64,000 bases of DNA from Vreelandella halophila. GTDB lineage: Bacteria > Pseudomonadota > Gammaproteobacteria > Pseudomonadales > Oleiphilaceae. Below, one piece after another: positions 29,340 to 39,516 of this stretch. The first letter of the stretch is position 1; each line of letters opens with the position of its first letter. Below the pieces are notes generated by a model, which worked only from the letters and a program-made list of their open reading frames with translations, was not told the origin of the DNA and did not search any database. The stretch is taken from positions 1,586,168-1,650,167 of the forward strand of contig NZ_JACHUZ010000013.1 in NCBI RefSeq assembly GCF_019903425.1. Direction: 5' to 3'. Both the position numbers and the translations under genes were made by a program.

Positions 29340-32300
29340 ATGATTGAACGACTGATGGATATGGCCCTCCGCAATCGCCTCCTGATGGTATTGCTGGGGG
29401 GACTGGTTCTGGCCAGCGGGATCTGGAGCTGGCAGAAACTGGCCGTGGATGCCGTGCCGGACGTGTCTCCGACGCTGGTGCAGGTGTTCACGGTCACTGA
29501 TGGTCTGGCCCCCGAAGAGGTCGAGACCTACGTGAGCTACCCTGTCGAGCAGGCCATGACGGGCCTGCCGAAGGTGCGGGAGATCCGCAGCAACTCGAAC
29601 TTCGGGCTCTCGGTAGTCAGCGTCTACTTCGAGGACGGCACGGACATCTACCATGCCCGCCAGCTGGTCAGCGAACGCCTGCAGAAGGCCCGAGAGAACA
29701 TCCCTGCAGGTTTCGGGGAGCCGGAAATGGGGCCCATAGCCAGCGGCCAGGGCCTGGTTCTCTACTACTATCTGGATGCTCCCAGGGACGAATACAGCCT
29801 GACCCAGTTGCGCACCATCCAGGACTGGCTGATCAAGCCGAAGATGGAGACGGTGCGTGGCGTCACCGAGGTGCTCGGGATCGGCGGCTACAAGAAGCAG
29901 TACCAGGTGAACGTCGATCCGGATGCACTCCAGCGCTACGACCTGGACCTCGAGAACGTCATTGAGCGGGTGCGTTCCAGCAACCTCAACGTGGGCGCCC
30001 AGTTCCTCGAGGAGGGCGGCGAGCAGTTCGTGATCCGCTCCGAAGGACTGGCTAAAGGGATCAGTGACCTGGAGCGGATCACCGTCAGAACCGTGGATGG
30101 AACCCCGGTGCGCCTTGCGGACATTGCCGACGTTGAGATCGGAGGCGAGGTACGCCAGGGGCTCCAGACCCTCAATGGCGAGAAGGAAGTGGTCTCGGGG
30201 ATGGTGGTCAAGCTCTACGGCGCCAACACCTCGGCGGTGATTGAGCGGGTGGAGCAGCGCATGGCAGCCATCCAGAAAAGCCTGCCCGAGGGCGTGCGGA
30301 TTGTGCCCTATTACGAGCAGAAGACCCTGGTCCAGAACGCCGTGGATACGGTCTCGGATGCACTTTTCCAGGGGATCGTGCTGGTGGTGCTGGTCCTGTT
30401 CGTGTTCATGGGCGGGTTCCGGCCCAGCGTGGTGGTGGCCGCCGCGATCCCGTTCTCGGTGCTGTTCGCGGTGGTGGGCATGTACTGGTTCGGGATCTCC
30501 GCGAACCTGATGAGTCTGGGTGGCCTGGCCATCGCCATTGGGTTGATGGTGGATGGCACCATTGTGATGGTCGAGAACATCGACCGGCACCTGCATGAGG
30601 CGGAACGCTACGAGCCACGGCTCCAGGTGGTGGCCCGGGCATGCCGCGAAGTGGCCGCGCCCATCCTGTTCGCCATTGCGATCATCATCATCGTCTTCCT
30701 GCCCCTGTTCACGCTGACCGGGGTGGCTGGAAAGACCTTCCGCCCCCTGGCCTATACGGTGGCGCTGGGCATGGTCGGTTCACTGGCCTATGCGCTGTTC
30801 ATAACGCCGGTACTGGGCAGCCTGATGATGCGTCGGCCGAAAGAGGAGGCAGCGGACGGTCCAGAGCGATGGTGGCACCGCCTTATTCCCTCCAGGCCGA
30901 TTGCCGGAGAGTCCGAGGATCATGGCTACCGGCGCGAATCCCTGGTCGTTCAGTGGATCCTGGTGCTCTATCGCCCGCTGCTGCGTTTCTTCATTGCCCG
31001 ACGGTCCCTGGCGGTGCTGCTGGCGGTGGGCCTTCTGGGTGCCGGGGCCGCGCTGTTCCCTCAGCTGGGGTCGGAATTCGCGCCGCGAATGGACGAGGGC
31101 GACCTGATCGTCAACCTGACCATGGCGCCTTCGATTTCGCTCAGCGAGTCCAAGCGCAACACCATGCTGGCGGAGAAGCGGATGCTCGGCGTGCCGGGCG
31201 TGAAGAAGGTCGTGAGCCGGGTGGGGCGCGGCGAGGTCGGTGCCCATGCGGACCCCATCAACACCGTGCATTCACTGGTGGTGCTGGAGCCGCGCTCGAA
31301 ATGGGAGGAACTCGGATACGAGTCCCAGGCCGGGATCGAGCAGGCGATCCGGAAAAAGCTGGAAGGCATGCCGGGGATCATGACCAACATGACCCAGCCC
31401 ATCCAGCTCTCCGTGGATGAGCTTGTGGGCGGCGTGAAATCCGAGCTGGCGGTCAAGCTGTACGGTGATGACCTGGATACCCTCAAGAAGAAGGCGGATG
31501 AAATTGCCGCGGTATTACGGCAGATCCCGGGCGCCGCCGACGTCCGGGCGGACCAGGTGATCGGTGCGCCCCAGATGCGCATCCGCCCGGACCGGGAGGC
31601 GCTGGCGCGTTACGGCATCACCATGGAGCGTGTGCAGAAACGCATCCGCAATGCCGTGGGCGGTACCACTGCCGGGCAGATCTTCGAGGGAGTGCGGCGT
31701 TTTGATGTCTATGTCCGGTATCAGGAAGAGGATCGGACGGACCTGGAGGCCATGAGCAATATCCTGATCGAGGCCCCTGGCGGCGCCGAGGTGCCCCTGA
31801 GCCAGCTGGCGGAGCTTGAGAAGATCACCGGTCCACGCCAGATCAGCCGCGAGAACGCCCAGCGCTACATCACGGTTCAGGCCAACGTGGAGGGCCGGGA
31901 TATCGGCAGCTTCGTGGAGGCTGGCCGTGATGCCATCCGTGACCAGGTGGAGCTGCCGGCGGGCTATCTGGTCGAGTGGGGCGGCCAGTACGAGCTGCAG
32001 CAGAAGGCCAACGCCCGCTTCGCCATCGTGATCCCGGTGACCCTGGCGCTGATCTGTCTGATGCTCTACATCAGCTTCCGCTCGTTGCGCAGTACCCTGC
32101 TGATCCTCTCCAACATTCCGCTGGCGCTGGTGGGCGGTATCGCCGCGCTCTGGGTTTCCGGCCAGAACCTGTCGGTTCCCGCGTCGGTGGGGTTCATTGC
32201 CCTTTTCGGCATCGCCCTGGAGAACGGTATGGTTCTGGTCACTTACCTGAATCAGCTGGTGCGCGAGGGGATGAACGTGGATGAAGCCTCAATACAGGGT

Positions 32301-32519
32301 GCCTGCCTCAGGGTGCGGCCGGTTCTGATGACGGCGCTGACCACTTCCCTGGGTCTGCTGCCGCTGTTGATGGCCACAGGCACTGGCAGCGGCGTTCAGC
32401 GCCCGCTGGCCACGGTGGTGGTGGGTGGGCTGCTGACATCCACGCTGCTGACCCTGGTGGTCATTCCGGCACTGTACCGCTGGTTCGCGGAGACGACAGC
32501 ACAGAGCTCCGGCTATTGA
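29340..32519 (+). CDS. Heavy-metal efflux RND pump (CzcA/CusA family)
   Basis: A 1059-aa inner-membrane proton/metal antiporter, the usual length. It opens with IERLMDMALRNRLLMVLLG and KLAVDAVPDVSPTLVQVFT, typical of the HME-RND group. Two large periplasmic loops sit between helices 1-2 and 7-8. The helix-4 signature reads AIGLMVDGTIVMVEN, without the DFG of Zn/Co/Ni CzcA or the DAA pattern I recall for Cu/Ag CusA. Ion choice is therefore uncertain; the divergent zinc-type CDF favours Zn/Cd/Co. It works with the adaptor upstream. Confidence 0.92.
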   Translation: MIERLMDMALRNRLLMVLLGGLVLASGIWSWQKLAVDAVPDVSPTLVQVFTVTDGLAPEEVETYVSYPVEQAMTGLPKVREIRSNSNFGLSVVSVYFEDGTDIYHARQLVSERLQKARENIPAGFGEPEMGPIASGQGLVLYYYLDAPRDEYSLTQLRTIQDWLIKPKMETVRGVTEVLGIGGYKKQYQVNVDPDALQRYDLDLENVIERVRSSNLNVGAQFLEEGGEQFVIRSEGLAKGISDLERITVRTVDGTPVRLADIADVEIGGEVRQGLQTLNGEKEVVSGMVVKLYGANTSAVIERVEQRMAAIQKSLPEGVRIVPYYEQKTLVQNAVDTVSDALFQGIVLVVLVLFVFMGGFRPSVVVAAAIPFSVLFAVVGMYWFGISANLMSLGGLAIAIGLMVDGTIVMVENIDRHLHEAERYEPRLQVVARACREVAAPILFAIAIIIIVFLPLFTLTGVAGKTFRPLAYTVALGMVGSLAYALFITPVLGSLMMRRPKEEAADGPERWWHRLIPSRPIAGESEDHGYRRESLVVQWILVLYRPLLRFFIARRSLAVLLAVGLLGAGAALFPQLGSEFAPRMDEGDLIVNLTMAPSISLSESKRNTMLAEKRMLGVPGVKKVVSRVGRGEVGAHADPINTVHSLVVLEPRSKWEELGYESQAGIEQAIRKKLEGMPGIMTNMTQPIQLSVDELVGGVKSELAVKLYGDDLDTLKKKADEIAAVLRQIPGAADVRADQVIGAPQMRIRPDREALARYGITMERVQKRIRNAVGGTTAGQIFEGVRRFDVYVRYQEEDRTDLEAMSNILIEAPGGAEVPLSQLAELEKITGPRQISRENAQRYITVQANVEGRDIGSFVEAGRDAIRDQVELPAGYLVEWGGQYELQQKANARFAIVIPVTLALICLMLYISFRSLRSTLLILSNIPLALVGGIAALWVSGQNLSVPASVGFIALFGIALENGMVLVTYLNQLVREGMNVDEASIQGACLRVRPVLMTALTTSLGLLPLLMATGTGSGVQRPLATVVVGGLLTSTLLTLVVIPALYRWFAETTAQSSGY

Positions 32520-32686
32520 GTCGGCCTTGCCCCACGGACGGGGCGGGGACGCGTGCAGGTCATTGCGGGCAGTTGCCCGATGGCCAAAAATGCCAACGCG
32601 TTGAGAACTGATGGGCATTTGGGGGCTGTCTGCGATGATAGACTCCGGGCACCATCTGAAAACCGATACAACAAGAGGACGTGTTC

Positions 32687-33262
32687 ATGAAACAGATGCT
32701 GACCCTCGCGTTTGCGCTGCTGTGCGCCTTTGCCATGACGGCCCAGGCCCAGGAGAAGACCGTTGAGGGCGTTGAACTGCCGGGGACCATCGATGTTGCC
32801 GGTAACGAGCTCAGCCTGAATGGCGCTGGTGTGCGCTCCAAGTGGTTCATGAGCCTGTATGTGGGGTCACTCTATCTGCCGCAGGAATTCGACAGCGCCC
32901 AGGCGATTGTTGAGGCGGACCAGCCCATGGCCATCCAGCTGGACATCATTTCCGGCATGATCGACAGCGAAAACATGACCGAAGCCACCATGGAAGGCTT
33001 TGAGAGTTCGACAGGCGGCAACATGGAGCCCATCCAGGACGATATTGATGCGTTCATGGGTCTGTTCGAACAAGAGATCAAGGAAGGGGATCAGTTCAAG
33101 ATCACCTATATTCCCGGGGAAGGGATTGTCGGTTTCAAGAACGGTGACCGCATCGGCACCGTGGATGGCGGTATGGACTTCAAGAAGGCCGTCTTCGGTA
33201 TCTGGCTGGGTGACGAACCTGCCCAGGAGAGCGTCAAGACGGCCATGATGGGCAAGGAGTAA
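32687..33262 (+). CDS. Chalcone isomerase-like periplasmic protein
   Basis: A 191-aa protein with a Sec signal peptide (MKQMLTLAFALLCAFAMTAQ, cut after AQAQ). The mature part has the chalcone-isomerase-like pattern: VEGVELPGTIDV, NGAGVRSKWFMSLYVGSLYL, then GIWLGDEPAQESVK at the end. Bacterial members lack the plant catalytic set and their function is unknown. The ATG follows AGAGGA; a GTG two codons earlier is less likely. It stands alone and ends in a strong bidirectional terminator. The 160-bp gap before it holds only a weak GCCCC/GGGGC hairpin (32527-32542). Confidence 0.82.
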   Translation: MKQMLTLAFALLCAFAMTAQAQEKTVEGVELPGTIDVAGNELSLNGAGVRSKWFMSLYVGSLYLPQEFDSAQAIVEADQPMAIQLDIISGMIDSENMTEATMEGFESSTGGNMEPIQDDIDAFMGLFEQEIKEGDQFKITYIPGEGIVGFKNGDRIGTVDGGMDFKKAVFGIWLGDEPAQESVKTAMMGKE

Positions 33263-33284
33263 AACGGTCTCACTCGACCGTTTT
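33261..33284. terminator. Bidirectional intrinsic terminator
   Basis: AAAACGGTC (33261-33269) pairs perfectly with GACCGTTTT (33276-33284) around TCACTC, giving A-tract/T-tract ends on both strands. It serves the chalcone isomerase-like gene and the end of the rsx-nth operon; the nth stop codon lies in the loop. Confidence 0.85.
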
Positions 33285-33905
33285 CTCCCTGTACTCACAC
33301 AGATCCTCGATGACGCAGCTGCCGCAGCGCGGTTTCCGCGCCAGGCAGGTATAGCGGCCATGGAGGATCAGCCAGTGATGCGCGTCCTTGAGGTATGCCT
33401 TCGGGACGCGCTTCATCAGCTTGTCTTCGACCTCCCGCACGTTCTTCCCCGGCGCGATGCCGGTCCGGTTCGCCACCCGGTAGATGTGCGTGTCCACCGC
33501 CATGGTGGGCTGGTCAAAGGCGGTGTTCAGGATCACGTTGGCGGTCTTGCGGCCCACGCCGGGCAACGCTTCCAGTTCCTTGCGGGTCTGTGGCACCTGC
33601 GAATCGTGTTCCTCCACCAGCTTCCGGCAGGCCTTGATAATGTTCGTGGCCTTGCTGTTGTAGAGGCCGATCGTCTTGATGTAGTCCTTCAGGCCCTCTT
33701 CACCCAGTGCCAGGATGGCCTCCGGGGTGTTGGCCACCGGGAAGAGTCTGGCCGTTGCCTTGTTGACGCCCACGTCCGTGGACTGGGCCGATAGGGTCAC
33801 CGCCACCAGCAGCTCAAAGGGGGTGCTGTAGTTGAGCTCCGTGGTGGGCGCGGGATTGGCTTCCTTCAGGCGGGCGAAGATGGCTTCACGCTTGGCGTCG
33901 TTCAT
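33270..33905 (-). CDS. nth: Endonuclease III
   Basis: A 211-aa DNA glycosylase/AP lyase for oxidised pyrimidines. The helix-hairpin-helix is [13 protein letters not shown], with catalytic Lys120 and Asp138 (AVDTHIYR). A C-terminal 4Fe-4S cluster is bound by Cys187, 194, 197 and 203 (C-x6-C-x2-C-x5-C). It is the last gene of the rsx operon, overlapping rsxE by an ATGA junction, the order seen in E. coli. Confidence 0.97.
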   Translation of the reverse strand: MNDAKREAIFARLKEANPAPTTELNYSTPFELLVAVTLSAQSTDVGVNKATARLFPVANTPEAILALGEEGLKDYIKTIGLYNSKATNIIKACRKLVEEHDSQVPQTRKELEALPGVGRKTANVILNTAFDQPTMAVDTHIYRVANRTGIAPGKNVREVEDKLMKRVPKAYLKDAHHWLILHGRYTCLARKPRCGSCVIEDLCEYREKTVE

Positions 33906-34612
33906 GAGAATGTCCCTGTCACGCGGACCCGCTTGTGCCCGCTCTCCACGGGCTGCTCGCCGGTCGTCTGCTGTTGCTGGATGTGGTGATCGATACGGTT
34001 CCTGGCCGCGATGATCAGGCCCAGCCCGATGAAGGCGCCGGGCGGGAGTACGGCAATCAGTGCCTGCCGGTAGTCCGGGAAGACGGTCAGGGTCCAGTCC
34101 CGGGCTCCCTCGCCGAAGAGAAGGTGGGCATCCGCCAGGAGGGTGCCGTAGCCCACCAGTTCCCGCATGCCGCCCAGGAGCACCAGTACGGCCAGGAACC
34201 CGAGGCCGGTCATCAGGCCATCCAGGGTGGCCTTCGGTAATGCATTGCGACTGGCAAAGGCCTCGGCTCGGCCCAGGATGGCGCAGTTGGTGACGATCAG
34301 CGGGATGAAGATGCCCAGGATCTGGTAGAGCCGGTAGGCGTAGGCCTGCATGATCAGCTCGGTGCAGGTCACCAGCGCGGCGATGATCATCACGAAGGCC
34401 GGCAGGCGCATGGAGTCGGTTACCCGGTGACGGATGAGCGACACGGCCATGTTGGAGCCGGTCACCACCATCAGGGTGGCCAGGCCCAGCCCGATGGCGT
34501 TGACCACGGTATTGGTGACGGCCAGCAGCGGGCAGAGGCCCAGCAGCTGAACCAGCGCCGGGTTGTTGCGCCAGAGGCCGTCAATGATGATCCGGTTGGC
34601 GTCCGCACTCAT
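33902..34612 (-). CDS. rsxE: Electron transport complex subunit RsxE/RnfE
   Basis: A 236-aa membrane subunit of the Rsx/Rnf ion-translocating ferredoxin:NAD oxidoreductase, homologous to NqrD. Family segments include [19 protein letters not shown] and [22 protein letters not shown]. The Cys in LGLC and in TNC are those thought to hold the membrane iron-sulfur centre together with RsxA. In E. coli the complex reduces SoxR to switch off the superoxide response. It overlaps rsxG and nth by 4 bp each. Confidence 0.95.
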   Translation of the reverse strand: MSADANRIIIDGLWRNNPALVQLLGLCPLLAVTNTVVNAIGLGLATLMVVTGSNMAVSLIRHRVTDSMRLPAFVMIIAALVTCTELIMQAYAYRLYQILGIFIPLIVTNCAILGRAEAFASRNALPKATLDGLMTGLGFLAVLVLLGGMRELVGYGTLLADAHLLFGEGARDWTLTVFPDYRQALIAVLPPGAFIGLGLIIAARNRIDHHIQQQQTTGEQPVESGHKRVRVTGTFS

Positions 34613-35256
34613 GGGGTTCCGGCTCCCGCTTGCCCGCCCGCGCTTCTGAATAGATGGTCGTGATGGGCGGCCGTGAACGCCAGCCCGCGCCGGACGGCCT
34701 CCACCACGGCCCGGCTGGTGATGGTGGCGCCGCTCAGGGCGTCAAAGGCGCCTTTCTGCCCAACCTGCCATTGCCCCGGGGGTGGATTGTCCAGTGAACG
34801 GCCGTTGAAATCCAGTATCCAGTCGCTCTTCGCCACCTCGATGGCATCCCCCAGCCCGGGCGTCTCCTGGTGCTCAGTGGCGCGTACGCCCGTGAGCGTG
34901 CCGTCTTCCCGGATCCCCAGGATCAGCTCGATCCGCCCCGAGTAACCGTCAGGCGCGGTGACCGGCAGGATCAGGACGGCGTCACCGGTGCCGGGGGTGA
35001 CCCGTATGGCCTCGGCGCCTTCCCGGATACCCGTTGCCTCGTTCGCCGGCAGCGGAACCTTCTGCGTGTTTCCCGCGTCCAGTGACATGGCCTCCGGCAG
35101 TACGGCGGCGCGGGCTCTTGCGGTCGCGAGCTCACGCTGCTGCTCGATGCGCTCGGCGGTCAGGATCTGGGTTACCCCAATCGCGCCCGCCGTCAGGGCC
35201 GCGAACAGGGCCAGCCCCAGCGCATTGCGCTGTATGGCCCGGAGCGCCTCGCTCAT
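34609..35256 (-). CDS. rsxG: Electron transport complex subunit RsxG/RnfG
   Basis: A 215-aa periplasm-facing subunit with one N-terminal helix (about 12-32) and an FMN-binding domain. The flavinylation motif SGATIT at 175-180 provides the Thr (probably 180) that carries covalent FMN, added by ApbE, which is not in this window. ATGA junctions link it to rsxD and rsxE. Confidence 0.95.
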   Translation of the reverse strand: MSEALRAIQRNALGLALFAALTAGAIGVTQILTAERIEQQRELATARARAAVLPEAMSLDAGNTQKVPLPANEATGIREGAEAIRVTPGTGDAVLILPVTAPDGYSGRIELILGIREDGTLTGVRATEHQETPGLGDAIEVAKSDWILDFNGRSLDNPPPGQWQVGQKGAFDALSGATITSRAVVEAVRRGLAFTAAHHDHLFRSAGGQAGAGTP

Positions 35257-36254
35257 GACGGTACCCCCCGCCCCGCACGTTGATGGCCCCGTGTACGTGG
35301 CCGCGTGTAGTAGTCCAGAAAGGGCACGGCCAGGTTCATCAGCAGGACCGCGAAGGCGACGGCGTCCGGGTAGCTGCCCCAGGCGCGGATGGTGTAGAGC
35401 AGCACGCCGATGCCCGCGCCGTACCAGAGCTTGCCCCGGTTGGAGGTGGCGGCGGAGACCGGGTCCGTGGCGATGAAGAAGGCGCCGAACATGGTGCCGC
35501 CGGCCAGCAGGTGCAGGCCCAGGGGCACGGACTGGTCCGGGTCATAGCCGAACAGCAGCGCCATGAAGGTCAGTGCCCCGAGCAGGCTGACGGGAATGTG
35601 CCAGGTGATGATCCGGCGCTGGATCAGAAGCAGGCCGCCGGCCAGAAAGCCCAGGTTGACCCATTCCCAGCCCAGGGCGATCCGGTCACCGTAGATGGGG
35701 GCGGCGGTTACCTGGCTGGCAACAGCGCCATCGATGGCGTGCTTGTAGTCATCCAGCGGTGTGGCGCCGGTGAAGGCGTCCACGGAGGCTGATCCCAGGC
35801 CGGTGAACACGGACAGGCTGTCCAGAAGGCCGAGGGGTGTTTCCTGCAGTGACAGCGGCAGCGCCCAGCGGGTCGTCATGGCTTCCGGGAAACTCACCAG
35901 CACCAGGGCATAGCCAACCATGGCGGGGTTGAACAGGTTGCTTCCGAGCCCACCGTAGAGATGCTTGGCCAGGATGATGGCACTGGCGGTGGCAACGAGC
36001 GCGATCCACCAGGGCAGCAGTGGTGGCAGTGACAGGCCCAGAAGCAGACCCGTAAGGGCGGCACTGCCGTCCATGAGGGTGCGCTGGACAGGGCGGGCGC
36101 GAATCCAGAGGATCAGGGCCTCGGTGGCCATGGCAACGCCCATGCACCAGAGCACACTGATCAGCACGCCCCACCCGAAGAAGTGGATGAGCGCCAGAAG
36201 GCCGGGCAGGGTGGCCGCCATGACCCAGAGCATGATCCGCTGGGAGGTCAGCAT
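35253..36254 (-). CDS. rsxD: Electron transport complex subunit RsxD/RnfD
   Basis: A 333-aa membrane protein homologous to NqrB, with about nine helices. The covalent FMN motif is DAFTGAT (Thr165). Other family blocks are [20 protein letters not shown] and [21 protein letters not shown]. The start is the ATG giving [14 protein letters not shown]; the frame stays open far upstream only because it runs antiphase through rsxC. It overlaps the end of rsxC by 7 bp. Confidence 0.95.
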   Translation of the reverse strand: MLTSQRIMLWVMAATLPGLLALIHFFGWGVLISVLWCMGVAMATEALILWIRARPVQRTLMDGSAALTGLLLGLSLPPLLPWWIALVATASAIILAKHLYGGLGSNLFNPAMVGYALVLVSFPEAMTTRWALPLSLQETPLGLLDSLSVFTGLGSASVDAFTGATPLDDYKHAIDGAVASQVTAAPIYGDRIALGWEWVNLGFLAGGLLLIQRRIITWHIPVSLLGALTFMALLFGYDPDQSVPLGLHLLAGGTMFGAFFIATDPVSAATSNRGKLWYGAGIGVLLYTIRAWGSYPDAVAFAVLLMNLAVPFLDYYTRPRTRGHQRAGRGVPS

Positions 36255-37948
36255 GATCGGGCCTCCTCCCGTGCGTCGCTGAGTGCTTTCTCGGCGGCGT
36301 CCAGGCGCTTGCGGTGCTTGTTCAGGGCCCGTTCCAGCTTGGGCACGGCTTCCGGGGTCTGCTCCCGGGCCTCGGCCAGTTGGGCTTCCGCCTCCTCGAC
36401 TTTCTGCCGGGCCTGGTCCCGGCGCTGGATCAGCGTTTCTCGGTCCGGGCCAGGGGGCGCCGCGGCGGAAGCTGCCCCGGTTTCGGTGCCGCCGGCTTCC
36501 GCCGGCTCCCCGCTCCGGCGCTGCTCCCTTGCCTGCTGGCGCGCCCGGCGGCGTTCCTCGCGTTCCGCCTGTTCCCGTTCCATCCGGGCCTGGCGCTCCT
36601 CGAACCGCTGGCGAGCGTGATCCGCCTCGGCCTGCTCCTTCTTTTCCTGGCGCAGCACGCCCTTGCTGTGCCGGTAGTAATCCGTCAGCGGCAGATGGCT
36701 GGGGCAGACCCAGTCGCAGGCGCCGCACTCGATGCAGTCGAACAGGTCGAAGTGCTCGGCCTTATGGTGTTCCCCCGCGCTGGCGAACCAGTAGAGCTGC
36801 TGGGGCAGCAGGTCCACGGGGCAGGCCTGCTCGCACAGGCCGCAGCGGATGCACGGCTGGGGGATCGGCGAGTCCGGGAATTCCTCGGCGGTGCCGGCGA
36901 TCAGGCAGTTGGCGGTCTTGATCAGCGGCAGGCCGGTGGTGGTCAGGTCGAACCCCATGAGCGGACCGCCCATGATAAGCCGGTGCAGCTGGTCCGGATC
37001 CAGTCCGGCTTCGAACAGCAGGTGGTCCAGGGGCGTTCCGATGCGGGCCTCAATGTTGCCGGGGCGGGTCAGGGCTTCGCCCGTAAAGGTGGTAATACGC
37101 TGGATGACCGGTTCGCCCAGGCGCAGGGAGCGATCCACGGCGACCGCCGTGGCCACGTTCTGGCAGAGCACTCCGATGTCCGCTGGCAGGCCACCCGAGG
37201 GGACTTCCTGCCCCGTAAGAAGCTGGATCAGCTGTTTTTCACCGCCAGACGGGTAACGCGTGGGCACCACCCGGATCTCAATGCCGGTGCCTTCCGCGGC
37301 TTGCCTGAGTGCCTCAATGGCGTCCGGCTTATTGTCCTCGATGCCGATCAGGCACTGGGCGGCTCCAACCAGCTGCCACAGGGCCAGGGCGCCGGCGATC
37401 ACGGAGTCCGGTCGCTCGCGCATCAGGGCCTGGTCGGCGGTGATGTAGGGCTCGCATTCGGCGCCGTTGAGGATCAGGACCTTTGGTGCCTCTGATGCGC
37501 TCTGCAGCTTGTCTCGGGTGGGAAAACCGGCGCCACCGAGCCCTACGACGCCGGTACGGTGGAGGTGGTCGTAGCGTTCGAGGGTGCTGGCATCGGCCGG
37601 GCAGGGGGCCAACTCGCACCACTGGTCCTGGCCATCGGCCTCGATGTGGATGCAGGTTTCCTCCAGCCCGGACGGGTGGGGCACCTCATGGGGCCCAATG
37701 GCCGTAATAGTGCCGGAGGTGGGCGCGTGCACGGGCACCGACAGGCCCGGCTCGCCCTCGCTCAGTGGCTGGCCGGTGAGAACACGGTCACCCACCGCAA
37801 CCAGCACATGGCCGGGATCCCCCCGATGCTGGCGCAGCGGCACGATCAGCTGTGCCGGCAGGGGGGCCTGGCGGATCGGTGTCTGCAGTGACTGCTGCTT
37901 GTTGTCCGGGGGATGGATGCCGCCGGGAAAGTCGTATCGCGTGCCCAT
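36248..37948 (-). CDS. rsxC: Electron transport complex subunit RsxC/RnfC
   Basis: A 566-aa peripheral subunit that binds FMN and NADH and holds two 4Fe-4S clusters: [12 protein letters not shown] (from about residue 366) and [12 protein letters not shown] (about 403). The [12 protein letters not shown] glycine loop marks the flavin site. After about residue 435 a highly charged, Glu/Arg/Ala-rich coiled-coil tail of about 130 residues extends to the C-terminus; E. coli RsxC has an even longer Ala-rich tail. The ATG overlaps the rsxB stop as TGATG; a GTG one codon earlier is possible. Confidence 0.95.
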   Translation of the reverse strand: MGTRYDFPGGIHPPDNKQQSLQTPIRQAPLPAQLIVPLRQHRGDPGHVLVAVGDRVLTGQPLSEGEPGLSVPVHAPTSGTITAIGPHEVPHPSGLEETCIHIEADGQDQWCELAPCPADASTLERYDHLHRTGVVGLGGAGFPTRDKLQSASEAPKVLILNGAECEPYITADQALMRERPDSVIAGALALWQLVGAAQCLIGIEDNKPDAIEALRQAAEGTGIEIRVVPTRYPSGGEKQLIQLLTGQEVPSGGLPADIGVLCQNVATAVAVDRSLRLGEPVIQRITTFTGEALTRPGNIEARIGTPLDHLLFEAGLDPDQLHRLIMGGPLMGFDLTTTGLPLIKTANCLIAGTAEEFPDSPIPQPCIRCGLCEQACPVDLLPQQLYWFASAGEHHKAEHFDLFDCIECGACDWVCPSHLPLTDYYRHSKGVLRQEKKEQAEADHARQRFEERQARMEREQAEREERRRARQQAREQRRSGEPAEAGGTETGAASAAAPPGPDRETLIQRRDQARQKVEEAEAQLAEAREQTPEAVPKLERALNKHRKRLDAAEKALSDAREEARSC

Positions 37949-38550
37949 CACGCGCTGGCCCCCGCCGGGCGCTGATCGGTGGCGATCACCGGCTCATGGG
38001 TCAGGGGCCGGTCCTCGGGGCGAGGGGGAACCCAGTCATCAATGCCCTTCGCCACCTCGATCATATCGATGCAGTCGACCGGGCAGGGATCCACGCAGAG
38101 GTCACAGCCGGTGCACTCGCTCTCGATCACGGTGTGCATGAATTTCGGCGCGCCCACGATGGCGTCCACCGGGCAGGCCTGGATGCACTTGGTGCAGCCG
38201 ATGCACTCGGCCTCGCGGATATAGGCCACCCGCTTGGGCTGCTCCTCACCATGCTCCGCATCCAGCGGCTGGGGCTCCACGTCCAGCAGGTTGGCCAGGC
38301 TCTGGATGGTCGCCTCGCCGCCGGGCGGGCACTTGTTGATGGCATCGCCCTCAGCGATGGCCTCCGCGTAGGGGCGGCAGCCGGGGTAGCCGCACTGGCC
38401 GCACTGGGTCTGGGGAAGGACGGCGTCGATCTGCTCCACCAGCGAGTCGTCGTCCCGGCGCAGGCGCACCGAGGCGTAGCCCAGCAGGGCTCCGAAGGCC
38501 CCGGCCAGGAGCAGCAGGGTGGCGATGGCGAGCAACAGGTTCATCCACAT
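37948..38550 (-). CDS. rsxB: Electron transport complex subunit RsxB/RnfB
   Basis: A 200-aa ferredoxin-like subunit. It has an N-terminal membrane helix ([20 protein letters not shown]), a 4Fe-4S binding block ([16 protein letters not shown] with a later Cys in NKCPPGG), then two 4Fe-4S ferredoxin motifs, [12 protein letters not shown] and [12 protein letters not shown]. It accepts electrons into the complex. AGGG precedes the ATG; a second ATG lies two codons in. It is 13 bp after rsxA. Confidence 0.95.
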   Translation of the reverse strand: MWMNLLLAIATLLLLAGAFGALLGYASVRLRRDDDSLVEQIDAVLPQTQCGQCGYPGCRPYAEAIAEGDAINKCPPGGEATIQSLANLLDVEPQPLDAEHGEEQPKRVAYIREAECIGCTKCIQACPVDAIVGAPKFMHTVIESECTGCDLCVDPCPVDCIDMIEVAKGIDDWVPPRPEDRPLTHEPVIATDQRPAGASA

Positions 38551-38563
38551 GTCGGCAACCCTC

Positions 38564-39145
38564 TCACACCTGCACCATACCGGTGAAACCCATGAACGCC
38601 AGCGACATGAGGCCGGCGGTGATCATGCCGATGGCGGCGCCCTGGAACGGCTGGGGTACATCGGCGGCGGCGATGCGTTCGCGCATGGCGGAGAACAGCA
38701 CGAGCACCAGCGAGAAACCGGCGGCGGCGCCGAAGCCGTAGAGCACGGATTCCAGGAAGCTGTTCTTCTCCTGGATGTTGAGCAGCGCCACGCCGAGCAC
38801 GGCGCAGTTGGTGGTGATCAGCGGCAGGAAGATGCCCAGAACCCGGTGGAGCAGGGGGCTGGTATGGCGAACGGCCATTTCGGTGAACTGCACGACCACG
38901 GCTATGACGAGGATGAAGCTGATGGTGCGCAGGTATTCGACCTGCAGGGGCTCGAGGATCCAAGTGTTGACGAGGTAGCTGCAGACGGAGGCCAACGTCA
39001 ACACGAAGGTGGTGGCCATGGACATGCCCATGGCCGTCTCCAGTTTGTTGGAGACGCCCATGAAGGGGCACAGCCCCAGGAACTGGGCCAGCACGAAATT
39101 GTTCACCAGGACGGTGCTGATCAGTATCAGCAGGTATTCAGTCAT
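38564..39145 (-). CDS. rsxA: Electron transport complex subunit RsxA/RnfA
   Basis: A 193-aa six-helix subunit homologous to NqrE, first gene of the operon. Family blocks are [20 protein letters not shown] and [19 protein letters not shown], with the paired Cys near a shared membrane iron-sulfur site. The start is the ATG giving MTEYLLILI, with GCGGAAG upstream; longer frames run into the hairpin element that begins 20 bp before this ATG. Confidence 0.95.
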   Translation of the reverse strand: MTEYLLILISTVLVNNFVLAQFLGLCPFMGVSNKLETAMGMSMATTFVLTLASVCSYLVNTWILEPLQVEYLRTISFILVIAVVVQFTEMAVRHTSPLLHRVLGIFLPLITTNCAVLGVALLNIQEKNSFLESVLYGFGAAAGFSLVLVLFSAMRERIAAADVPQPFQGAAIGMITAGLMSLAFMGFTGMVQV

Positions 39146-39165
39146 CGGCTTCCGCTTTGTCGTGG

Positions 39166-39277
39166 GGAGGGGGTCGGGTGGTTCCTTCCGGGAATCGCCA
39201 CGAGTACGTCCCTGTAGGCTGCTATTCCGCCATCCATGGCTCCATAGCTTCCCGGAAGGAACCACCCGCCCCCCTCC
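39166..39277. repeat. Hairpin repeat, copy B (54-nt core, 29-nt arms)
   Basis: Arms 39166-39194 and 39249-39277 pair over 29 positions with one mismatch (39174/39269); the inner 20 bp are perfect. The core, 39195-39248, is in reverse orientation and its complement matches copy C at 47 of 54 positions, including GGAGCCATGGATGGCGG. It lies 20 bp upstream of the rsxA ATG, in the probable 5' leader of the rsx operon. In the direction of rsx transcription its core reads the same way as copy A does relative to kdsA-eno. Confidence 0.9.
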
Positions 39278-39319
39278 AATCCGGATCCGTCATGGGCTTC
39301 CGGTCATGGGGTCCCAATG

Positions 39320-39347
39320 TTTCGATAATCCCTGGCGTTTTCGTCAA
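39320..39347 (-). promoter_or_regulatory. Possible promoter for rsxA between hairpin copies B and C
   Basis: On the minus strand TTGACG (39342-39347) is followed after 16 nt by TCGAAA (39320-39325). The -10 is weak. If used, the rsx mRNA would carry all of hairpin copy B in its leader. Confidence 0.3.
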
Positions 39348-39381
39348 TTGCTTGTCTGCGACTCCGGGGCGCCCAACAGGT

Positions 39382-39487
39382 GGGGTTCAGGGAGGTCTTC
39401 CCGGGAAGCTATGGAGCCATGGATGGCGGAATAGCAGCGTACAGGGATGTATTTACAGCGATTCCCGGGAAGACCTCCCTGAACCCC
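39382..39487. repeat. Hairpin repeat, copy C (54-nt core, 26-bp arms)
   Basis: A perfect 26-bp inverted repeat (39382-39407 with 39462-39487) encloses a 54-nt core (39408-39461). The core is identical to copy A at 46 of 54 positions. GCTAT (39408-39412) pairs with ATAGC (39431-39435) where copy A has TGTCT/AGACA. It lies 29 bp past the metG stop, inverted relative to copy B, with 104 bp between them. Together B and C fill most of the 370-bp gap between rsxA and metG. Confidence 0.9.
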
Positions 39488-39516
39488 GCCCTGCAACCAA
39501 CGCCGCAGTCCAGAGA

